From Methylibium sp965279545 (lineage in GTDB: Bacteria > Pseudomonadota > Gammaproteobacteria > Burkholderiales > Burkholderiaceae_C), in the NCBI RefSeq assembly GCF_965279545.1, contig NZ_OZ257250.1:1922001-1986000 (forward strand): DNA of 64,000 bases, read 5' to 3'. The notes below the pieces were generated by a model. The model ran no database searches. It had not been told where the DNA came from and worked only from the letters and a program-made list of their open reading frames with translations. Each line of letters starts with the position of its first letter. Within the stretch, counting starts at the first letter, position 1. Of the stretch, positions 51,378-60,949 are shown one piece after another. The position numbers were made by a program, and so were the translations under genes.

Positions 51378-52442
51378 TCAGGCGGGCTTGCCTTCCTGCT
51401 CGATCAGCCGCTTGAGCATGCGCCGCACCTTCACCGGCGCGGCGTCGTTGCTCATCAGCACCGGGTCGAGGCTGAAGAAGTCGGTGGTGCCCATCTCGTC
51501 GTGCACCGCCTCGATGATCGGGCCGTCCTCGGTCTCGAAGGCCGCGTGCATCGCCTGGATCTTCATCGCGTTGTAGTTGGCGTCCTCGACGACGTGGTTG
51601 CGCCGCGTCGCGAAGTAGTAGTGCGTGGTGTTCGCCGTCTCGGGCGTGCAGGTGTGCAGGTCGTACTGGCCCACGCAGCCTTCGAGGTCCAGTGCATGGC
51701 CGTTCTGCGTGGCCCCCACCGACAGCTGGATGTTCGCCGGCGGCGTCCAGGTGATGTCGAAGAAGTGGCGCGCCTCGGCCGCCGGCTCGGGCAGGAAGTT
51801 CGCGAAGATCAGCATCGCCGGCGTCTGCTGCCACTCCCAGCGCGCCGACAGGGTGTCGAGGCCTTCGCGCATCTGCGGCACCAGCGGCGAGAGCTTGCCG
51901 CGCGTGGTGATGATCTCGCCGTGCACGTGGTCGATGTGGCTCAGGTCCATCACGTTGTCGATGATGAGCTCGTAGTGCGCCTTCATGTGCATGTAGGTGT
52001 ACGCCACCGCGTTCGGATGTCCGTTGTCGAGCACGTCGAAGTTGGGCAAGCGCTCCGGATCCGCGGCCTCCTCGCCCATCCATATCCAGAGGAAGCCATG
52101 GCGCTCCTCGAGCGGGTAGCCGTGCACCCGGGCGGCCCTGGGGATCTGGCCGTTGCCGTGCGGGTTGTGGGTGCACCGGCCCTCGCAGTCGAAGCGCAGC
52201 GCGTGGTACAGGCAGGACACCTCGTCGCCGATGCGCCGGCCCAGGTGCAGCGGCGCGAAGCGGTGCGGGCAGCGGTCGTGCAGCGCCACCGGCGTGCCGT
52301 CCTGCTTGCGGTAGATCAGCACCGAGGTGTCGAGGATCCTGCGGTGGAACAGCGCCTCGGGGCCCACCTCGGTCGACAGCGCCGCCACGTACCACGCGTT
52401 CATCAGGTACCGCCGCTTCTTCAGTTCAATCTTCTGTTCCAT
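51378..52442 (-). CDS. Rieske non-heme iron oxygenase (VanA-like)
   Basis: A 354-residue oxygenase subunit. Rieske ligands are in DRCPHRFAPLHLG and VSCLYHALRFDCEG, near residues 58-82. The mononuclear iron site is IDNVMDLSHIDHVHGEIIT near residue 168. It resembles vanillate O-demethylase and related aromatic monooxygenases. There is no reductase beside it, so electrons must come from an enzyme encoded elsewhere, perhaps one of those at 11790 or 14117. It is divergent from the sigma54 activator at 52742 and has a near-consensus sigma54 promoter. Substrate is unknown. Confidence 0.88.
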   Translation of the reverse strand: MEQKIELKKRRYLMNAWYVAALSTEVGPEALFHRRILDTSVLIYRKQDGTPVALHDRCPHRFAPLHLGRRIGDEVSCLYHALRFDCEGRCTHNPHGNGQIPRAARVHGYPLEERHGFLWIWMGEEAADPERLPNFDVLDNGHPNAVAYTYMHMKAHYELIIDNVMDLSHIDHVHGEIITTRGKLSPLVPQMREGLDTLSARWEWQQTPAMLIFANFLPEPAAEARHFFDITWTPPANIQLSVGATQNGHALDLEGCVGQYDLHTCTPETANTTHYYFATRRNHVVEDANYNAMKIQAMHAAFETEDGPIIEAVHDEMGTTDFFSLDPVLMSNDAAPVKVRRMLKRLIEQEGKPA

Positions 52443-52557
52443 GTCTCTTTCCTTGTGTCATTGGGAACCCTGAGGGGAAAAAAGGAAGCGCGGCTCATCG
52501 CTGCGCTTGTCTCAGTGGTCGGCCCGGCACTTGCGGCCGGTTCACGGAGCACGGAAT

Positions 52558-52573
52558 TGCAAGCGCGGTGCCA
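52558..52573 (-). promoter_or_regulatory. Sigma54 (-24/-12) promoter of the Rieske gene
   Basis: The minus strand from 52573 to 52558 reads TGGCAC-CGCGC-TTGCA, an essentially perfect match to the sigma54 consensus with correct GG-to-GC spacing. Predicted transcription start is near 52547, about 105 bases before the start codon. Confidence 0.88.
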
Positions 52574-52591
52574 TGCGAGCGCGTGATCGCA

Positions 52592-52633
52592 AGCGATTGA
52601 TTCGATTGCTATTTTTCAAAAACAGAGTGAAAA
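52592..52633. promoter_or_regulatory. Candidate upstream activator sites for the divergent sigma54 activator
   Basis: Two imperfect palindromes lie 45-90 bases upstream of the predicted start: AGCGATTGATTCGATTGCT (52592-52610) and TTTTCA-N9-TGAAAA (52613-52633). The string TTTTCAAAAACA recurs near 52697. These are plausible binding sites for the activator at 52742. Confidence 0.45.
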
Positions 52634-52741
52634 CCCGGGGTGTTCTGCGACCCTCGTAGATTCATCATTTGAAGAAGCTCGCAAAGGCCTATTTCGGCTT
52701 TTCAAAAACAAGCCGGCCACCGACCGGACCGAGGAGACCCC

Positions 52742-54472
<1,731 letters not shown>

Positions 54473-54479
54473 AGCCCCC

Positions 54480-54525
54480 GGCTGCGGCGTACCGCAGCCA
54501 CCCCCCGCGGGGGTCTCGGCCGGCT
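54480..54525. repeat. GC-rich palindromic intergenic element before nth
   Basis: CCCCCGGCTGCGGCGTACCG followed by CAGCCACCCCCCGCGGGGG forms nested inverted repeats (GGCTGCGG/CCGCAGCC and CCCCGCGGGG). It resembles the element at 33763 and is typical of intergenic repeats in this bacterial order. Confidence 0.5.
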
Positions 54526-54608
54526 TGGGGCGGCCCGGCGCTCGGCCGAGTCGTGCAGCCCCCGGCCGCGTGCCCCGCGACCACCTTGCCCTGCCAGAAT
54601 CCGCGCCC

Positions 54609-55247
54609 ATGAAGCCCGCCGACATCGAAACCTTCTTCGCGACCCTGAAGGCCGCCAACCCGCAGCCGGCGAGCGAACTGGTCTACAGCTCGGTGTTCGA
54701 ACTGCTGGCCGCGGTGCTGCTGTCGGCCCAGGCCACCGACGTGAGCGTGAACAAGGCGACGCGCCGGTTGTTCGCGGTGGCGCCATCGCCGCAGAAGATG
54801 CTGGCACTGGGGCTCGACGGGCTCATCGAGCACATCAAGACCATCGGCCTGTTCCGCAGCAAGGCCAAACATTTGCTGGAGACCTGCCGGCTGCTGATCG
54901 AGCGCCACGGCGGCCAGGTGCCGCGCTCGCGCGAGGCGCTGGAGGCCCTGCCCGGCGTCGGCCGCAAGACCGCCAACGTGGTGCTGAACGTTGCCTTCGG
55001 CGAGCCGACGCTGGCGGTCGATACCCACATCTTCCGCGTCGGCAACCGCACCGGCCTGGCACCGGGCAAGACGCCGCTGGAGGTGGAGCTCAAGCTGCTC
55101 GAACGCGTGCCCGCCGCCTACCTGGAAGATGCGCACCACTGGCTGATCCTGCATGGCCGCTACGTCTGCCAGGCGCGCAAGCCGCGCTGCTGGGAGTGTG
55201 CGGTGGCGGCAGTGTGCGACTTCAGGCCGAAGACGACGATGCCGTAA
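54609..55247 (+). CDS. nth: Endonuclease III
   Basis: A 212-residue DNA glycosylase/AP lyase that removes oxidised pyrimidines. The helix-hairpin-helix with the catalytic Lys is LPGVGRKTANVVLNVAFGEP near residue 115, and the catalytic Asp is in LAVDTHIFRVGNRTGLAPGK. The C-terminal [4Fe-4S] ligands follow C-X6-C-X2-C-X5-C (CQARKPRCWECAVAAVC). The start MKPADIETFFATLKAANPQP at 54609 is canonical. The stop codon lies in the loop of a hairpin. Confidence 0.95.
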   Translation: MKPADIETFFATLKAANPQPASELVYSSVFELLAAVLLSAQATDVSVNKATRRLFAVAPSPQKMLALGLDGLIEHIKTIGLFRSKAKHLLETCRLLIERHGGQVPRSREALEALPGVGRKTANVVLNVAFGEPTLAVDTHIFRVGNRTGLAPGKTPLEVELKLLERVPAAYLEDAHHWLILHGRYVCQARKPRCWECAVAAVCDFRPKTTMP

Positions 55248-55258
55248 TACGGCATCGT
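55236..55258 (+). terminator. Hairpin spanning the nth stop codon
   Basis: ACGATGCCGT-AAT-ACGGCATCGT is a perfect 10-bp stem. The TAA stop begins in the last stem base and extends into the loop. There is no T tract, so it may protect the 3' end rather than terminate. Confidence 0.5.
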
Positions 55259-55944
55259 ATTCAAGCGCATCAGATTGAAGCCTGGGCCAGGGTTCGTTGC
55301 GGTGTTCGGTGTCTTTGTCCGGAACGCTGCCTGTCCAGTGTCAGCGCGGGCGCTGCGCCGGGTCGCTGTGTTGCGTTCATGTCCCCCGGGCCGGGCTGGC
55401 GCCCGGCCCTCCTCCTTTACTTCACTCCACACAGCAACCCGTCCCAGCGCTGCCACCACCGCTGCCTGCCTGGGTTTGACGGCCTGCGCAGGCGGCAACG
55501 GTGAGTGCTGGCGAGGGCGCCGGGTGAGCGGCGCAGCGAAGTAGAGGAGGAGGGGTCGGCCCCCGGGCCGACCCGGGGGAGTGAAGCCGCGCGAGAGGCG
55601 CCGGAAGGCGCCTCTCGGCTGCTGAACGCCCGGCCGCGATACAAGCGGCTGGGCATGAGCGGAGCCGCTCGCCCGGCGGCCTCGCCAGCAGCGCGCGGTA
55701 CCTGCAGGCGGCCTAGCCAGTCAACGCTTCGAACGTCGGCAACCTCACACGCACGCGAATGGCTGCAATGAGCCGGAGGACACCGGCTGATTTGACAAGC
55801 TCGAAGGCGAGTCGGCATGAGGTCTGCCGCATCGCACGCCCTGCGTCGCGCAGGACCGCCATACTCGAGCCTCACCAGCTGCCAGGCAAGCCGGTTGAAG
55901 TGCACCGCTCATGGCGCTGCGCCTTCACGACCGGTCGATGCGCC
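55248..55944. other. Hairpin-rich non-coding region between nth and the transglutaminase gene
   Basis: 697 bases without a credible gene. It contains a cluster of perfect hairpins: GGGCCGGGC/GCCCGGCCC at 55388-55409, GGTCGGCCC/GGGCCGACC at 55554-55573 and CGAGAGGCGCC/GGCGCCTCTCG at 55592-55617, plus GAGCGG/CCGCTC near 55660. The blocks TCCTCCTTTACTTC and GAAGTAGAGGAGGAGG at 55410 and 55539 are related in opposite orientation. One copy of a dispersed repeat lies at 55426-55472. Confidence 0.6.
55426..55472 (+). repeat. Dispersed post-stop repeat, copy 1 (3' part)
   Basis: TCCACACAGCAACCCG followed by CCCAGCGCTGCCACCACCGC matches 41 of 47 bases of the inverted copy at 58539-58585. The 5' part of the repeat, TACGGCAT...TTCAAGCGCAT, starts next to the nth stop codon at 55247-55270. 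The two parts are separated by about 155 bases not found in copy 2. Confidence 0.7.
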
Positions 55945-56841
55945 ATGTTCATTCGCTACCGGATCACGCACACCACCCGCTACCGCTACAAGTCGCCGGT
56001 GACCTTCGGGGAGCACCGCGTCATGTTCCGGCCGCGCGACAGCCATGACCTGCGCGTGCTGACGACCGATCTGCAAGTCAGTCCGCAGGCCGTGGTGCGG
56101 ATGATCCAGGACCCTCACTCCAACTCGGTGGCACTGGTGCAGCCCATCGAGCCGGCCACGGAACTGCAGATCGTGTGTGCATTCGCCATCGAGCACGCGC
56201 AGACCCACAACCTGGAGCTTCCACTCGCCCCGAGTGCGACGGTCTACCCGTTCGCCTACAGCGTGGAGGAGCGGTTCGACCTCGAGCACTACATGCGCCC
56301 TCTCTACGACGATCCGGCAGGCGAACTGACGCACTGGGCCCGCCAGTTCCTTCGCACCGATGGACCGACCGGCACCCGCGACCTGCTGGTGCGGATGAAC
56401 CAGCAGATCCGCGACGGATTCACCTATGTGGCGCGCGACGAGGAAGGGATACAGCCGCCGGTGGAAACCCTCAAGCTGCGCGGCGGCAGCTGTCGCGACT
56501 TCGCCTTGCTGATGATGGAGGCGGTGCGACGCCTGGGCATCGCCACGCGCTTCGTTTCCGGCTACCTCTACGACCCCGCCCTCGACCGGGTCGGCAGCGA
56601 TCCGGCCGCCGGTCCGACCGTCGGCGCGGGAACGACGCACGCCTGGCTGCAGGCCTACCTCCCGGGCGCCGGCTGGGTGCCCTTCGATCCCACCAACAAC
56701 CTGCTCGGCGGCAGCCAGCACATACGCGTGGGCGTGGCGCGCGACCCGCGGCAGGCAGCCCCGGTCACCGGTGTCTGGTATGGCGAGCCCGACGCCTACC
56801 TCGACATGACGGCAGTGGTGCAGGTGCGTCGCATCAAGTGA
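55945..56841 (+). CDS. Transglutaminase-like cysteine protease/peptidase family protein
   Basis: A 298-residue protein. The N-terminal beta domain starts MFIRYRITHTTRYRYKSPVT, characteristic of bacterial transglutaminase-like proteins. The catalytic Cys is in LRGGSCRDFALLMMEAVRRL near residue 185, His in VGAGTTHAWLQAYLPGAGWV near residue 235 and Asp in VPFDPTNNLLGGSQHIRVG. The triad is complete, so it is probably an active hydrolase. No signal peptide. Often linked to alpha-E and circularly permuted ATP-grasp genes, but none is adjacent here. ATG at 55945 fits the family. Confidence 0.87.
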   Translation: MFIRYRITHTTRYRYKSPVTFGEHRVMFRPRDSHDLRVLTTDLQVSPQAVVRMIQDPHSNSVALVQPIEPATELQIVCAFAIEHAQTHNLELPLAPSATVYPFAYSVEERFDLEHYMRPLYDDPAGELTHWARQFLRTDGPTGTRDLLVRMNQQIRDGFTYVARDEEGIQPPVETLKLRGGSCRDFALLMMEAVRRLGIATRFVSGYLYDPALDRVGSDPAAGPTVGAGTTHAWLQAYLPGAGWVPFDPTNNLLGGSQHIRVGVARDPRQAAPVTGVWYGEPDAYLDMTAVVQVRRIK

Positions 56842-57077
56842 GCATTCGGACAGCCCGGCCAAGGCGAATGCCGACGACATCCACTGCACGCCGGAAGCCG
56901 GACTGGTGGGCCTGGAAGCCGTCGTCGTGAAGGCCCCTGCCGACAAGGCCCATCAGGCCATCGAGGTCCGCGCGACGCTGCGTCTGGTGCGCCCACCTGA
57001 CGAGGCGGGCCGGTGCAGGCGGCGCCCGCGCTATCCTCGCTCGCGCAACTTCGCCCTCATATCGTCCGGAGCCTCCG

Positions 57078-57542
57078 ATGACCCTCACCCCGACGCGCCT
57101 CGCCTGCATCACGCTGCTGTGCATCGCCACGGCCACGCCCTGCAGGGCGGAAAGCTTCGCCTCGTCCGCATCGAGCGCCGGCTCTGCCTCGTCGGGCAGC
57201 GTGTCCGACTCGATCCATGGTTCGAGCAACAGCTCGTCGCGCGACAAGGATGTTGCCGAGGGCGACTACCGCATCATCGAGGTCACCGAAGTGGCCGAGC
57301 GCCCCGCGGTGCTGCGACTGAAGATGCAGGCCACCGCGCCCGGCCCCGGCGCCAGCGAATTCTTCCTCGACCTGCCGCGCCAGACGTTGGCACAACACGG
57401 CCTGGCGCCCGGCAACATCGTCAGCGCGCGTCACCGCCCCTACGGCCTGGAGTTCGCGCGCGCGCAAACGCGCGAAGCTTTCTTCCTGGTGCTGCGCGAC
57501 GATTGGCAGCGCGAGTTCGACCCGCACGCCGTGGCACTCTGA
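57078..57542 (+). CDS. Small exported protein with Ser-rich linker, unknown function
   Basis: A 154-residue predicted periplasmic protein. The signal peptide is MTLTPTRLACITLLCIATAT, with cleavage near CRA-ES. A Ser/Ala/Gly-rich low-complexity linker (about residues 25-55) follows. A compact C-terminal domain starts at VAEGDYRIIEVTEVAERPAV and contains FFLDLPRQTLAQHGLAPGN. Family not recognised. It lies two bases before the next exported protein gene, so they are probably cotranscribed and may work together. Confidence 0.72.
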   Translation: MTLTPTRLACITLLCIATATPCRAESFASSASSAGSASSGSVSDSIHGSSNSSSRDKDVAEGDYRIIEVTEVAERPAVLRLKMQATAPGPGASEFFLDLPRQTLAQHGLAPGNIVSARHRPYGLEFARAQTREAFFLVLRDDWQREFDPHAVAL

Positions 57543-57544
57543 CC

Positions 57545-58444
57545 GTGCGCGCGCTGCTGCTGGCCGTCAGCCTCTGCGCGGTCGCGGCCACCAGCCACGC
57601 CTCGTCCGGCGCCTCGCGTTTCTGCGACCGCGCGTCGCCGCTGACCGTGCGTCAGCAGGACCACTTGCTGCGCTTCGCCGCGGTCGTCAAGCAGGAACTC
57701 GACGACTCCGATCAGGCGGTGGCACTGATCGCCCGCTCGGGCCTGGACCTGAGCCGCTTCGGCGTGCGCTACTCGCATGCCGGCGTGAGCCTGAAGGCGA
57801 GCGGCAACGGGCCCTGGTCGGTGCGCCAGCTCTACTACGCCTGCGATGAAGCCCGGCCACGGCTGTACGACCAGGGCGTGGCCGGCTTCCTGTTCGGCGC
57901 CGACGACCCGGCGATCGGCTACGTCTCCATCGTGCTGCTGCCCCGCGCCGAAGCGGCCGCGCTGGAGCGCGCGGCACTCGACAAGGCGCTTGCGCTGCAC
58001 CTGCTGGCCGCGACCTACAGCGCCAACGCCTATCCCTTCAGCCCGCGCTACCAGAACTGCAACCAGTGGGTGATGGAGCTGCTGGCCGCCGCCTGGGGCG
58101 CGCTCGACGACACCGACGGTCTGCGCGTGCGCGCGCAAGGCTGGCTGATCGAGCAGGGCTACGCGCCCGCCCCGGTGCAGGTCGGCTCGCAGCTGCTGAT
58201 GTTCGCCGCGAACTTCATCCCCTGGGTCCACGTCGACGACCATCCGGAAGAGGATCGCTACGCGCTGCAATTTCGCATCAGCATGCCGGCCTCCATGGAG
58301 GCCTTCGTGCACCAGCGGGTGCCGGGCGCCGAACGCGTCGAGCTGTGTCACGACGAGCAGCAGGTGGTCATCCGCCACGGCTGGGAGCCGATGACCGGAG
58401 CCTGCCGGCCGGGCGCCGGCGACCGCGTGGTCGTGTTCGACTGA
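57545..58444 (+). CDS. DUF2145-like exported protein
   Basis: A 299-residue protein starting with GTG at 57545 (VRALLLAVSLCAVAATSHAS gives a signal peptide). It contains FGVRYSHAGVSLKASGNGPW, VRQLYYACDEARPRLYDQGV and YQNCNQWVMELLAAAWGALD, a Cys/His pattern resembling NlpC-like folds and the DUF2145 family. Function is unknown. It is two bases downstream of the Ser-rich exported protein. A conserved Cys in the NCNQWVME helix and the His in YSHAG could be catalytic; this is speculative. Confidence 0.7.
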   Translation: MRALLLAVSLCAVAATSHASSGASRFCDRASPLTVRQQDHLLRFAAVVKQELDDSDQAVALIARSGLDLSRFGVRYSHAGVSLKASGNGPWSVRQLYYACDEARPRLYDQGVAGFLFGADDPAIGYVSIVLLPRAEAAALERAALDKALALHLLAATYSANAYPFSPRYQNCNQWVMELLAAAWGALDDTDGLRVRAQGWLIEQGYAPAPVQVGSQLLMFAANFIPWVHVDDHPEEDRYALQFRISMPASMEAFVHQRVPGAERVELCHDEQQVVIRHGWEPMTGACRPGAGDRVVVFD

Positions 58445-58538
58445 TAACCGGTTGCGCTCACCCGCATCAAGTCAATCGGCGACCTTCGGCTCCTTGCAGC
58501 TGTTCGTGCACGTGGCTTGCCGGCGTTCAAAGTGTCTG

Positions 58539-58610
58539 CCGGCCGGCCGCGGTGGTGGCAGCGCTGGGGCGGGTCGTTGTGTGGACCATGCGTTTGAATG
58601 CCGTATCAGC
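58539..58610 (-). repeat. Dispersed post-stop repeat, copy 2
   Basis: Read on the minus strand from 58608: TACGGCATTCAAACGCATGG follows the stop codon of the methyltransferase, then TCCACACAACGACCCG and CCCAGCGCTGCCACCACCGC. It is the uninterrupted form of the repeat found after nth, in the opposite orientation. Confidence 0.7.
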
Positions 58611-59412
58611 TGCGTGCCTGCGCTCGCGTCAGGAGGTAGCTCTGGTGCACGACATTGTCGAAGTAGTAGGGCGCGACCAAGGCATCGAACTCGGCCCGAA
58701 CGGCCTCCAGTCGGCGCGTCTCGCGGGCGAGGCTTTCGACGAGCTTCTGCATGGGTCCGACCGAACGCTCCATGAACAGGCGGTAATGCGCAACGCTGAG
58801 GGCGGGGACGGTCATCGTGCCGCGCTCGAAGAAGGCGGCGTCGAAGCGGGCGCCCAGGCGCTCGGTGATGGTGGCGGGAATGCCCCACTGCGGCGGCGGT
58901 GAGGCCCCGGGTGGCGGTGGCGGCGAATGCCGTCCCACCAAGGCAAACATGCGGCCGACCAGGTGCTCCGGAGGCCAGGTGGCGAAGGCGATCCGTCCGT
59001 TCGGCTTGAGCACGCGACGCATTTCCGCGACCGCCATGTCGGGGCGCGGCGCGAACATGTGTCCGAACTGGCTCAGCACGACGTCGAACGACGCGTCGGC
59101 ATAGGGCAATTGCTCCGCGTCGCCCTCGGTCCACACGATGTCCTCGCGCTGAACGATGCGAGCGTTCTCGCGCGCCTGCTCGAGCAGGTCGGGCGTGAGA
59201 TCGAGTGCCGTGACCCGCGCTCCCGCCCGGGCCGCCGTGATGGCCACGACACCGGTGCCCGTGCCCACGTCGAGCACGGACTCGCCGGCACCGATCTCCG
59301 CAAACTTCACGAGGTGAGCAGCCACCGGCGTGGTGAACAGGGCCGTCGGCCCGAACGATGCCCACATCTCGCGCTGTCGCGTCTTCAACTCTGCGAACGG
59401 ATCCTGACTCAT
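58606..59412 (-). CDS. SAM-dependent methyltransferase (UbiE/Methyltransf_11 type)
   Basis: A 268-residue methyltransferase. Motif I is VLDVGTGTGVVAITAARAGA near residue 45, with the acidic end of strand 2 in TALDLTPDLLEQARENARI. WTEGDAEQLPYADASFDVVL follows, then MRRVLKPNGRIAFATWPPEH. A Pro-rich insert (HSPPPPPGASPPPQWG) follows. The C-terminal part is family-like but its substrate is not evident. The stop codon is immediately followed by a dispersed repeat. Confidence 0.83.
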   Translation of the reverse strand: MSQDPFAELKTRQREMWASFGPTALFTTPVAAHLVKFAEIGAGESVLDVGTGTGVVAITAARAGARVTALDLTPDLLEQARENARIVQREDIVWTEGDAEQLPYADASFDVVLSQFGHMFAPRPDMAVAEMRRVLKPNGRIAFATWPPEHLVGRMFALVGRHSPPPPPGASPPPQWGIPATITERLGARFDAAFFERGTMTVPALSVAHYRLFMERSVGPMQKLVESLARETRRLEAVRAEFDALVAPYYFDNVVHQSYLLTRAQARS

Positions 59413-59500
59413 GCCGTCTCCTCCGTGTTGCGCGCTGCCTTTCGCAAGCTGATCAACTGTAGTCCCGCAAGCGCAGGAAGCAACCCGGCTCGTGCAGATG

Positions 59501-60091
59501 TCAGGCGGCCACGCGGTCGTCGGTGGATGAGAGGTCCGCGAACCGCACGCACCGTCCGTAGCCCGGCGCCCTCGGCCACTCGCCCGCCGTCGGCGCTTTC
59601 GGCTCGCCGCGCATCAGCCACGCGGCTGCCGACAACCACCCGCCATGCGTGACCAGCAGCGCCGCCGACGGCTGCCGGTGCACCGCGGCCACACGCGCCA
59701 GCAGCGCTTGCACGCGCTCGCCGCCACCCGGCGCCTGACCGGCCAGGTCACGCGCCCAGGCATCGACTTCGAGCTGCTCGATCGCGCACCAGAGCCGCCC
59801 TTCCCAGGCGCCGAAGTCCAACTCGGCCAACCGCGCATCGACGACATGCCGGAAGCCGAAACGCCGCAGCCAACGTCCCACGTCGCGGCAGCGCGCCAGC
59901 GGCGAGGTGGCCACCACGCGCGGCAATGCCTTGCGGCGTGCGACGGCGCGGATGTGGTGCGCCAGCCGCTTGGCCTTGCGGCGATCGACCGGCAGGTCGG
60001 TGCGCGCGCCGATGCAGCGGCCCGCGGCGCCCTTTGGCGTCGGGTGGCGCCAGGCGCAGAACAGCCCCGCCGGGTGCGCCGCCGTGCTCAT
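59501..60091 (-). CDS. cobC: Histidine phosphatase, probable alpha-ribazole phosphatase
   Basis: A 196-residue phosphoglycerate-mutase-like protein. The phosphohistidine motif appears as FCAWRHPTPKGAAGRCIGAR (RHP rather than RHG), followed by TDLPVD as in alpha-ribazole phosphatases. ARLAELDFGAWEGRLW and LLVTHGGWLSAAAWLMRGEP complete the pocket. It overlaps cobS by four bases, which supports a role in the last steps of cobalamin assembly (dephosphorylation of ribazole phosphate). Assignment is partly from context. Confidence 0.78.
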   Translation of the reverse strand: MSTAAHPAGLFCAWRHPTPKGAAGRCIGARTDLPVDRRKAKRLAHHIRAVARRKALPRVVATSPLARCRDVGRWLRRFGFRHVVDARLAELDFGAWEGRLWCAIEQLEVDAWARDLAGQAPGGGERVQALLARVAAVHRQPSAALLVTHGGWLSAAAWLMRGEPKAPTAGEWPRAPGYGRCVRFADLSSTDDRVAA

Positions 60092-60909
60092 CGCCCGAGC
60101 AGCGCCAGCACGGCCAGGTAGACGGCCAGCTCGCTGAGCTGCTGCGCGGCGCCCAGCGTGTCGCCGGTCACGCCGCCCAGGCGCCGGTGGAACCAGCGTG
60201 CGCAGACCAGGCCGGTGACCCCTGCCGCCGCCAGCGCCGCGGCCCAGGCCTGCGGCGACGGCAGCGCGAAGTTGTCGCTGCCGTGGCGCGCCCACGCGAA
60301 GGCGATGATCAGCCCCAGCGGCCACGCACACGCGACCACCCAGCTGCCCACCGACACCTGCCGCGCCAGCGGCTTGGCCTTGGCGTGTGCCGGGTCGCCG
60401 GCATAGGGCAGCCAGCGGTTCAGGCTCACCGCCACCGCACGCGACAGCGAGTGCGCCACGCACAGCGCCGCCGCCGCCCAGCCCAGCGGCAGCGCACTCA
60501 GCGCCAGCGCCTTCAGGCCGAGCATCGCGACGATGCCGATGGCGCCGTAGGCGCCGATGCGCGAGTCCTTCATGATCTCCAGCGCGCGCGCTCTCTCGGC
60601 GCTGCCGCCCAGGCCGTCGCAGGTGTCGGCGAAGCCGTCTTCGTGGAAGGCACCGGTCAGCAGGATCGTCGCCGCCATCGACAGGCCCACGGCCACCGGC
60701 ATCGGCCACAGCATCGCCGCCGCCCCGAGCACCAGCGCCGCCACCCCACCGACGAAGGCGCCGACCAGCGGGAAGTAGCGCGCACTCTGGTTCAGCCACG
60801 CCGGGTCCCAGCCCAGCCAGGCGGCGAGCCGGCCGGCGACGGGCACGCGGGTGAAGAACTGCAGCGCGAGCAGCAGCAGGCGCAGTTCGTGGGCGGGGCG
60901 GATCTTCAT
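60088..60909 (-). CDS. cobS: Adenosylcobinamide-GDP ribazoletransferase
   Basis: A 273-residue integral membrane enzyme that joins alpha-ribazole to adenosylcobinamide-GDP to complete the nucleotide loop. It begins MKIRPAHELRLLLLALQFFT. The active-site segment is TGAFHEDGFADTCDGLGGSA near residue 90, with the conserved Asp cluster. Multiple Ala/Leu-rich membrane helices are visible. It lies 40 bases downstream of cobT and overlaps the phosphatase gene (ATGA-type), indicating an operon. Confidence 0.93.
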   Translation of the reverse strand: MKIRPAHELRLLLLALQFFTRVPVAGRLAAWLGWDPAWLNQSARYFPLVGAFVGGVAALVLGAAAMLWPMPVAVGLSMAATILLTGAFHEDGFADTCDGLGGSAERARALEIMKDSRIGAYGAIGIVAMLGLKALALSALPLGWAAAALCVAHSLSRAVAVSLNRWLPYAGDPAHAKAKPLARQVSVGSWVVACAWPLGLIIAFAWARHGSDNFALPSPQAWAAALAAAGVTGLVCARWFHRRLGGVTGDTLGAAQQLSELAVYLAVLALLGR

Positions 60910-60949
60910 GCGATCGCGGCGGCATCAGGACGGCCTGCCCCGCCCACGC

